IMG/VR virus record: IMGVR_UViG_3300021976_000057
Coordinates: 1 to 30,743 of that record
Length of the DNA: 30,743 nt
Reading direction: 5' to 3' (one strand)
DNA from: a virus
Every line of letters starts with the position of its first letter. Within the stretch, counting starts at the first letter, position 1. The position numbers and the translations under genes are program-made. The notes beneath the pieces were generated by a model. It did not search any database, had not been told where the DNA came from, and saw nothing but the letters and a program-made list of their open reading frames with translations. Positions 6,171-11,425 of this stretch are shown piece by piece.

Positions 6171-6488
6171 TCAGTCGGTCAGGAGGGGATCGCCCTGCTC
6201 TGAGATGATGACCCCGTCATTGGGGGTAGAGTCCTCGTATCGGGCGTTGATGGCCATCCATTCCTCTGCGGTCGCGGTCGCGGTGCCACCGCTGGACCAC
6301 TTGCTCCAGGCCCTTCTGCCATCGTCGGTCAAGACGTCGTCATAGAAACTCTGGAGCAGTTCGTCTTCAGGATCTTCTATCCCCATTGCCTTGCACATCT
6401 TCTGTACGATCCGCCAATTCTCCTCCAGGTTCAGGTAGAACTGGAAGTCGGCGAACAGAAGATCATCTTCAGCCGGTGTCAGCGGCAT
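6171..6488 (-). CDS. Hypothetical acidic protein, 105 aa
   Basis: ATG at 6488 preceded by GGAAGGGAACGC, a degenerate start element that overlaps the stop of the gene upstream. The product is acidic and largely helical (PAEDDLLFADFQFYLNLEEN, PEDELLQSFYDDVLTDDGRR). It has several Trp residues and a Ser/Gly/Thr linker near residue 66-72. Family unknown. Confidence 0.75.
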   Translation of the reverse strand: MPLTPAEDDLLFADFQFYLNLEENWRIVQKMCKAMGIEDPEDELLQSFYDDVLTDDGRRAWSKWSSGGTATATAEEWMAINARYEDSTPNDGVIISEQGDPLLTD

Positions 6489-6500
6489 TGCGTTCCCTTC

Positions 6501-6818
6501 CTAGCGTCGGGCGTACTCGACCTTGAGGCAGTTGAGCATCGTCTCCCCAGCCTGGATCAGGTCTTCCAGGGCATCCCTGGAGTGCTGGGCCGCGTGATCC
6601 GCGTACCAGTTCATCAGGTACGTCGCGTCCATGGGGCGCTGGGTCCGGATGATCTCCGGAAATTCTGGGTCGGCCATTGCGCTCGCCAGCTCGGTGGCTG
6701 ACTCTCGGACGGCTTCCAGTTCCTGCTCCAGGGAGGGGAGCCCGTGGGTCCGGACTCCCTCTGCATAGGCGTCCATCCGCTCAATCAGCTCGATGAACTC
6801 TCGGTCGATGCCGGCCAT
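6501..6818 (-). CDS. Hypothetical helical protein, 105 aa
   Basis: ATG at 6818, preceded by GAGAAAGGGATCTCC, a variant of the repeated start element. The protein is almost entirely helical and acidic, with heptad-like stretches (FIELIERMDAYAEGV, LEQELEAVRESATELASAM, ALEDLIQAGETMLNCL), and may form a small helical bundle. It has the same length as its downstream neighbour but no obvious sequence similarity to it. Family unknown. Confidence 0.75.
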   Translation of the reverse strand: MAGIDREFIELIERMDAYAEGVRTHGLPSLEQELEAVRESATELASAMADPEFPEIIRTQRPMDATYLMNWYADHAAQHSRDALEDLIQAGETMLNCLKVEYARR

Positions 6819-6864
6819 GGAGATCCCTTTCTCTATCGCAACCGAGGTACCGGTATCCGGTACC
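6816..6864 (-). promoter_or_regulatory. Repeated leader: variant start element plus hairpin
   Basis: GGTACCGG (6846-6853) and CCGGTACC (6857-6864) form an 8-bp stem with a 3-nt loop. The start element variant lies at 6816-6833. There is no separate proximal hairpin here. Confidence 0.55.
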
Positions 6865-6884
6865 CGGGTAGGCGCTAGAGCAGG

Positions 6885-7013
6885 TTACCAGGTCACAAGA
6901 TCGTCCATGACGTAGGCGCCAAGGATGATCCAGAGTAGGAATATCATCCCGTAGAGCTGGAGCAGTGCCGGGTAGCTAATGGACTTCAGGAACGACTTCT
7001 TGATCCGCTTCAT
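6885..7013 (-). CDS. Small single-pass membrane protein, 42 aa
   Basis: ATG at 7013 with GGAGGGG 4 nt upstream; stop TAA at 6885-6887. A basic N-terminus (MKRIKKSFLKS) precedes one hydrophobic helix at about residues 14-36 (YPALLQLYGMIFLLWIILGA, then YVM) and a short acidic tail (DDLVTW). The positive-inside rule puts the N-terminus in the cytoplasm. It follows a 600-nt gene-free stretch and a 14-bp hairpin. Role unknown. Confidence 0.7.
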   Translation of the reverse strand: MKRIKKSFLKSISYPALLQLYGMIFLLWIILGAYVMDDLVTW

Positions 7014-7045
7014 TTCCCCTCCGATTCTTTAACGATTGCGACCGT

Positions 7046-7085
7046 ACCGGGTCGCGCGTTACCCGAAGGCGACGCGCGACCCGGT
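7046..7085 (-). repeat. Perfect 14-bp inverted repeat
   Basis: ACCGGGTCGCGCGT (7046-7059) and its exact reverse complement (7072-7085) are separated by 12 nt. It is the strongest perfect hairpin in the leftward block and sits 33 nt upstream of the start codon of the 42-aa membrane protein. That is the position taken by the distal hairpin in the repeated leaders. Confidence 0.7.
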
Positions 7086-7546
7086 CAAGATCGTTTCGTT
7101 CAACGCGATTAGCGTAACGCGTGCTAAGCGTTATCGCGTATCGCGACGCAAAGCGCTTTCCTTTGGTCCCCTTGGGTAGGCTCGGGCAGGACTCACCTGC
7201 TGCTCCTCATCAGTACGGAGCTGGGCCGGATACCGGGTTCCATCGGGCTACTTCGCTAGGAGATAGCTGGGGATCTTGGGTTTCAGGGCGCGGGTGAGAG
7301 GGTGGTCCCTCCCGTGGGCACCGCGCTGGATCCGTTCACCTTTTGATGCCATGCTAAGCCATAGGGTGGTAGGCGCATCCTCGACCAGTGTCGGTCGTCC
7401 TTCCCTCCTGAGGGAGGTACCCCACCCTAGGGGTGGGTATCGGAGCGTTGCGCCCGCAATCGAGCCGAGCCTTGCCGGTCCTGACGGACCGTTCTGAGCA
7501 AAGTCCTTCCTTGTAGGGCAGAGGATCTTCTGATTCCTCCGAGGCA

Positions 7547-7610
7547 GGTACCCCTAGGGGTACCCACTTCGCAGGCTCCAGATCCCCGGGGTACCCCCGA
7601 GGGGTACCCC
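7547..7610. repeat. GGTACCCC palindrome cluster
   Basis: GGTACCCC-TA-GGGGTACC (7547-7564) is a perfect 18-nt palindrome. Two copies of GGGGTACCCC follow at 7588-7597 and 7601-7610. They lie just past the stop of the Cys-motif gene, so they may form terminator-like hairpins. Confidence 0.6.
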
Positions 7611-7620
7611 GTACGCCGTC

Positions 7621-8013
7621 CTAGTCGCAGTAGCAGCCTCCAACGATCCCTTTCTGCTTCCCGCAAAGCTTCCATTCGCAGATGACGATCTTTTCCGTCA
7701 TCGCCGCTACGAAGGTATCCGCGTTACGGTCGTCGGCGTAGCAAAAGCATCCTCCGACGAGCGACTTCATCGCGCCGCAATCCTCGCATTTCGGATTGCG
7801 CTTCTTCGAGTAGCCCCTAGTGAGGGACTCCTCCGCAATACGGTCTAGTACGTGGCTCGGCGGGGGCGGTACCCTCCCGAAGTCCTTACCGGGTAGGTCC
7901 AACGTACGCCGTAGCCGGGCGCCGGGGGTAGCTAGACTGCCCGCCGTAGGCGCCCCCTCCTTAAGGAAGGGCTTCCTAGCCGGAAGTCGATTACTCCCCT
8001 TAGGACGGAGCAT
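7621..8013 (-). CDS. Twin Cys-motif protein, 130 aa
   Basis: First gene of the leftward block. ATG at 8013 ends GGGGACCGCAATG, sharing 12 nt with the repeated start element. The N-terminal 70 residues are basic and Pro/Gly-rich, probably disordered. The C-terminal part holds two copies of one motif: CEDCGAMKSLVGGCFC and CEWKLCGKQKGIVGGCYC. Each is a Cys pair, a G-basic spacer, then GGCxC, giving four Cys per unit, enough for one metal each. The protein ends one residue after the last Cys. I recognise no named family. Zinc binding is likely, and a nucleic-acid or regulatory role would fit its promoter-proximal place. Confidence 0.72.
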   Translation of the reverse strand: MLRPKGSNRLPARKPFLKEGAPTAGSLATPGARLRRTLDLPGKDFGRVPPPPSHVLDRIAEESLTRGYSKKRNPKCEDCGAMKSLVGGCFCYADDRNADTFVAAMTEKIVICEWKLCGKQKGIVGGCYCD

Positions 8014-8240
8014 TGCGGTCCCCTAACTCTCAGCCTACCCGTACCTAGGCTAGGTACGGACTGGCCGAGCCCTAGGGCGCTGCCCGTCCTCAGAAGGGGT
8101 TCCCGGAAGCTAGCCCTTACGGGCGCGTTCCTCCAATGGAGGCTTTCGCCGTCCAGCTCTCGCGAGCCGTACCGCTTCCCCTTCTCGCGTCCCTCGCGCG
8201 TCCCGCTCGCGCGACCCCTCCGACCCCCTCCCTCGCCCTA
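8011..8240 (-). promoter_or_regulatory. Structured leader RNA of the leftward block
   Basis: About 230 nt lie between the predicted start of leftward transcription and the first ATG. In RNA sense it holds TCGCGCG/CGCGCGA (8194-8200, 8208-8214). A long-range stem AGAAGGGG with CCCCUUCU (8178-8185 with 8092-8099) comes next, extendable by GGAAGC/GCUUCC (8174-8179, 8105-8110). Inside it are GCUC-GCGA-GAGC (8156-8167), GGC-GAAA-GCC (8141-8150), CCUCC/GGAGG (8130-8142) and GCCC-GUAA-GGGC (8113-8124). It ends with a 9-bp hairpin (8039-8059) before the start element (8011-8023). Three of the loops are GNRA tetraloops. No riboswitch class is recognised. Confidence 0.5.
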
Positions 8241-8247
8241 CGTTCTT

Positions 8248-8276
8248 CTTATAAAGGGAACTCTACGCGGGTTCAA
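8248..8276 (-). promoter_or_regulatory. Leftward promoter of the early/accessory block
   Basis: On the minus strand, TTGAAC (8276-8271) is separated by exactly 17 nt from TATAAG (8253-8248), close to a housekeeping sigma consensus (TTGACA-17-TATAAT). Transcription would start near 8241. An imperfect inverted repeat, AAGGGAAC (8254-8261) with GTTCCCCTT (8286-8294), brackets the spacer and -35, a plausible operator. Confidence 0.65.
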
Positions 8277-8291
8277 GATCTTTAGGTTCCC

Positions 8292-8335
8292 CTTTTCGGG
8301 TAGGATCGCATCGGCTTTTCGGTTGGGATGGCATC
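8292..8335. repeat. 21-bp imperfect direct repeat, 23-bp period
   Basis: The 21-mers at 8292-8312 and 8315-8335 match at 18 of 21 positions; both begin CTTTTCGG and end GCATC. They lie upstream of the -35 of the leftward promoter. The 23-bp period equals that of the second repeat pair at 8377-8415, suggesting protein-binding sites about two helical turns apart. Confidence 0.6.
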
Positions 8336-8376
8336 ATACGAATGGCCCTCGTCCGTTTGGCCCCGGTGTGGCGGCT

Positions 8377-8415
8377 GAATGGCTGATGCCCCATCAACCG
8401 AATGGCTGATGCCCC
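8377..8415. repeat. 16-bp exact direct repeat, 23-bp period
   Basis: GAATGGCTGATGCCCC occurs at 8377-8392 and 8400-8415, offset by 23 bp, in the divergent intergenic region between the leftward promoter and the terminase gene. A candidate pair of regulator sites. Confidence 0.65.
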
Positions 8416-8513
8416 TTTCAAGATCGACTTCTGGTGCGGGACTGACCCCGCTCCGATCCCGCACATTTCCCCCCATTCACTCAATCGATGCCCCTCTATC
8501 TTTCCCTTGCCCC

Positions 8514-8519
8514 TATACT
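8514..8519 (+). promoter_or_regulatory. Probable -10 box of the rightward operon
   Basis: TATACT lies 5 nt before the terminase ATG at 8525, so transcription would begin at or within a base or two of the start codon, giving a leaderless mRNA. No Shine-Dalgarno precedes that ATG. No good -35 is visible at the usual distance, so an activator or alternative sigma factor may be needed. Confidence 0.45.
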
Positions 8520-8524
8520 TAAGC

Positions 8525-9199
8525 ATGGCCTATGACAAGAACAAAAACACCGCTGACATGTCAGAGCAAGAGCTGAATGAAATTGTCAACCCTCCCCTCT
8601 CAGACCGTCCCATCATCCCGCTCGACCTCACCACCACCACAGAGGGACTAGAACGAAAGATCGCCAGGACCCGCCAGAATGCTCGTATGTGGGAACTCCG
8701 CGTGGAGGGCTACTCCATCGAGCAGATTGCGGACATCTTCACCATGACCCCCAACCAGGTCAAAGCCCGCCTGCGAAAGGCCGCTGAAGCCTTCCAGGTC
8801 GAGGCCGCTGAAGACCTGATCAAGATGGAGCTGGATCGGCTGGACATGCTGCTAAGGGAAGCCATCAACATCCTGAACTCCACACACATTGCGCAGTCCC
8901 ACGGCCGGGTGCTCCTCGACCCAAGCACCAACCTCCCTATGACCGACCACGAGCCCGTCATGAAAGCAATGGACCGGGTTCTGAAGATCATGGATCGTAG
9001 AAGCAAATACCTCGGTCTGGACGCCCCCTCCAAGTCCGAGCAGAGCATCAACGTCTTCCAGACCACCCAGGCCGATCTGGAGCTGCAAGAAATGATCCGC
9101 GAGGCAAACGCACGGACCAACACAATCACTCCGCAAACCATCGACAATCTGTTCACTGCAAACGACAACGACAGCAAAGAAGGCACCCAACAACAATGA
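8525..9199 (+). CDS. Terminase small subunit, 224 aa
   Basis: It recognises packaging-site DNA and hands the genome to the large terminase for headful or cos-type packaging. Residues about 56-86 form a helix-turn-helix (WELRVEGYSIEQIADIFTMT, then PNQVKARLRKA). It is followed by a helical oligomerisation region (about 87-165, LIKMELDRLDMLLREAINIL) and a C-terminal segment that would contact the large subunit. The ATG at 8525 is favoured because TATACT sits just upstream and no SD is present at any candidate start. A frame beginning at 8402 would start inside the direct repeats and is rejected. The large subunit follows one tiny gene later. Confidence 0.82.
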   Translation: MAYDKNKNTADMSEQELNEIVNPPLSDRPIIPLDLTTTTEGLERKIARTRQNARMWELRVEGYSIEQIADIFTMTPNQVKARLRKAAEAFQVEAAEDLIKMELDRLDMLLREAINILNSTHIAQSHGRVLLDPSTNLPMTDHEPVMKAMDRVLKIMDRRSKYLGLDAPSKSEQSINVFQTTQADLELQEMIREANARTNTITPQTIDNLFTANDNDSKEGTQQQ

Positions 9200-9372
9200 A
9201 CCTCGAAACCGCTCACTCCACAGTGTCCTTCACCATTCAGCTGTCAATCAACCAGGAGGAGGCAGCGCAACTTCTGAGGGACATCGACAACATGGACGAC
9301 CCCTGCCTCGCAACAGACCAACTGCGGGGCATCCTCCAGAAGATCGAGGGAGCTAGTGTCTCGAAAATCTGA
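9196..9372 (+). CDS. Small protein between terminase genes, 58 aa
   Basis: ATG at 9196 overlaps the small-terminase stop as ATGA, and the gene ends 17 nt inside the large terminase. A beta-like N-terminus (TVSFTIQLSINQEE) is followed by a helix (EEAAQLLRDIDNM) and another (TDQLRGILQKI). The tight coupling argues it is made together with the terminase, perhaps as a packaging accessory. No family is recognised. Confidence 0.68.
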   Translation: MNLETAHSTVSFTIQLSINQEEAAQLLRDIDNMDDPCLATDQLRGILQKIEGASVSKI

Positions 9373-11425
9373 CAGCGGCAGCAACAGCAGCAATGACCCT
9401 CAGTCCATAGCAGATCAAGTTCGCCAAACCATCGCTGCTGCACTCGGTGCACTCTCCGGGCAACCCGCCCCCACAACACAACCCTCACAATCCTCACAAC
9501 CCTCACCTAAACCAGACCTCACCCCTTGCGACACATGCGGCATGGCAAGGGAGGGGGTCACTGAAGGCTGCGAGGAGTGTAAAGAACGAAACCCCACTCT
9601 ATACGCAACGATCCCCACCCCACCAACAGCCCCTTCTCCGCAAGACTACACAAACCTCCCCCTTTGGGCGGACCCCTTCATCAATTCTGCAACATTCAGT
9701 CTCAAAAGCTACCTCAGCTCAATCCCTAACATTGAGCGTCTGCTGAAAAGCCCACAGGGCCGGCGCGCACTCACCCGGGCCGACCCGCTGCTATTCGCTT
9801 TGACCTACCTTCCGCACCACCTGAAGGACGCCAACAACCCAACTGCCCCTCCTAGCTTCGCAGATTGCCACTTTGTCTGGTGCAGACTCGCCCTACGCTG
9901 GGCTGCAAACCGCAATCGCGCCCCCAACGACCCATTGCCCAAGCCTCAGGAGGACCGTATTGCTGAGGTAGCGCCCCGTATGTGCGGTAAGAGCACATGG
10001 TGGTTCCTGATTGTCCCCATGTGGGCCGCTGCGCACCAGCACAAGCGGTTCGTTGCTGCGTTTGCAAGCACTGCAACACAGGCCGAGAAGCATCTGCGGA
10101 CCTTCAAGAACGAGATCGACAACAACAAGTACCTTCGGGAGGATTACCCAGACCTCTGTTCCCCCAAGCGACGCCCCAGAGGCGCCGTGGTCTCCGACCG
10201 AGTGGATGAATACCAGGCTCAGGACGGCTTCGTGTTCAGTGCGAGAGGCGTAGACAGCTCGAACCTGGGGATGAAGGTTGAGCAGATGCGGCCTGACCTA
10301 CTCCTCATGGATGACGTCGAGCCCGACGAGACTTCCTATAGCCCTGACATGGCCAAGAAGCGCCTGCGCACCATTCAGGACGCCATCCTACCCCTCAACA
10401 TCTATGCATCAGTGGTCTTTGTCGGGACGGTCACGATGCCCAACAGCGTTATTCACCAGTTGGTCAAAAGCGCTCGTAAGCAGAAGACTGAAGACTGGAT
10501 CACGGACGAGGCAATCAAAGCACACTACTACCCGCCGATAGTACAAGAAAACAAAGGCAACAAAATCGAGCAACGATCCCTCTGGCCTGAGAAGTGGAGC
10601 CTTGAGTTCCTCCAAAGCATCAAGCACACCCGTGCCTACGCCAAAAACTACGCCAACGACCCGCGAGGCGTAGACGGGGACTACTGGAACGGCGAGGACT
10701 TCACAAACGCGCCATTCCCCAAGCTGACCGACAAAACCCAGTCGTTCACCCGTACCGCTGTCTTTGTGGACCCGCCCACTACTGCACAGAAAACCTCCGA
10801 CCCGGCCGGCATCGCGATCGTCACCTGGCTGCCACCCACCAAGCAAGACGCAGTCAACTACCTCCGAGACCAACTGCCCGCTGAGGCAGGCAGTTCGCTC
10901 ATAGCCGAACTTGACACCATGAGCAGGGACATGTCTGTCCCGCAGGGGTACAACAAGCACAATAAGCACGCCACTAACAAGACTGTGCAGCGGCACCCCG
11001 GGAACGTCTTCATTCGGCACGCCGAGCAGAAACGCGCCACTGGTAAGGCTCTGGCCAAGCACGTGTACGCACTGATCGCGAACAACCCACACCTGAACAT
11101 TCGCCGAATCGTGGTCGAGGCAACGCAGGGCGGCGACCTCTGGCTGGAGGTGTTCGATGGCTCTCCAGTTACCGTAGAGATCACAAACCCCCGGGAAGGC
11201 AAGGAGACACGTTTCGGGCGGGCTCTGGAATACTACCAGAAGCGTCCCACCCTAGTGACGCATGACAATGCAGCCAATCTTTCTGAGCTTGAGGAGCAGC
11301 AGCTGGGCTTCCCGCATATGGTGCACGACGATATTGCCGACGCGGCAGTCTCGGGTACCCTCTACTTCCTAGAACCCAAGCCTAAGAAGCGCAAGATCAA
11401 GACAAGGTCGTCTTCATATGTCTGA
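9356..11425 (+). CDS. Terminase large subunit, 689 aa
   Basis: ATP-driven packaging motor and nuclease at the portal. GTG at 9356 with GAGGGAG upstream. The N-terminal 100 residues are an unusual extension: a Ser/Gln/Pro-rich stretch, then a zinc-ribbon-like C58-x2-C61 ... C72-x2-C75. The ATPase follows, with Walker A APRMCGKST (206-214), Walker B LLLMDD (315-320) and coupling motif GTVTMPN (357-363). The nuclease domain shows the acidic triad pattern: VFVDPP (D472), IVVEATQGG, and HDDIADA near 657-663. The C-terminus is Lys/Arg-rich. The length is longer than the usual 450-600 residues, mainly because of the N-terminal extension. Confidence 0.92.
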   Translation: MSRKSDSGSNSSNDPQSIADQVRQTIAAALGALSGQPAPTTQPSQSSQPSPKPDLTPCDTCGMAREGVTEGCEECKERNPTLYATIPTPPTAPSPQDYTNLPLWADPFINSATFSLKSYLSSIPNIERLLKSPQGRRALTRADPLLFALTYLPHHLKDANNPTAPPSFADCHFVWCRLALRWAANRNRAPNDPLPKPQEDRIAEVAPRMCGKSTWWFLIVPMWAAAHQHKRFVAAFASTATQAEKHLRTFKNEIDNNKYLREDYPDLCSPKRRPRGAVVSDRVDEYQAQDGFVFSARGVDSSNLGMKVEQMRPDLLLMDDVEPDETSYSPDMAKKRLRTIQDAILPLNIYASVVFVGTVTMPNSVIHQLVKSARKQKTEDWITDEAIKAHYYPPIVQENKGNKIEQRSLWPEKWSLEFLQSIKHTRAYAKNYANDPRGVDGDYWNGEDFTNAPFPKLTDKTQSFTRTAVFVDPPTTAQKTSDPAGIAIVTWLPPTKQDAVNYLRDQLPAEAGSSLIAELDTMSRDMSVPQGYNKHNKHATNKTVQRHPGNVFIRHAEQKRATGKALAKHVYALIANNPHLNIRRIVVEATQGGDLWLEVFDGSPVTVEITNPREGKETRFGRALEYYQKRPTLVTHDNAANLSELEEQQLGFPHMVHDDIADAAVSGTLYFLEPKPKKRKIKTRSSSYV

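Larger units (their letters stand above)
7014..7620 (-). other. Gene-free hairpin-dense region
   Basis: About 600 bases without a convincing gene in either direction; a plus-strand frame at 7276-7497 starts with TTG, has no SD and has unlike composition. The segment holds many stems. They are a perfect 14-bp stem (7046-7059 with 7072-7085), TAACGC/GCGTTA (7115-7120, 7128-7133), TTGC/GCAA (7448-7451, 7456-7459), GGTCC/GGACC (7477-7481, 7486-7490), CCTCC/GGAGG (7404-7408, 7413-7417), CCCACCC/GGGTGGG (7421-7427, 7431-7437) and the GGTACCCC palindromes at 7547-7610. It also has a tandem TATCGCG pair (7132-7145) and the palindrome AAAGCGCTTT (7150-7159). If transcribed leftward it could be a structured non-coding RNA; an origin region is an alternative. 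Confidence 0.5.

Noticed and set aside
7180-7260. Possible tRNA around a GGGTTCCATC sequence
   Set aside because: No cloverleaf could be drawn: no acceptor pairing, anticodon stem or canonical T-arm sequence.
7276-7497. Plus-strand frame of 73 codons in the gene-free stretch
   Set aside because: TTG start without SD, Arg/Pro/Gly-rich product, and it runs through several hairpins.
7418-7610. CRISPR-like repeats (GGTACCCC units)
   Set aside because: The units are palindromes of varying length with irregular spacing and no uniform spacers, so they are hairpins rather than a CRISPR array.
8402-8524. Upstream extension of the small terminase to 8402
   Set aside because: It would start inside the direct repeats, has no SD, and would have the TATACT box inside the coding region.
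10409-11092. Minus-strand frame inside the large terminase
   Set aside because: Shadow frame; the terminase motifs on the plus strand are unambiguous.
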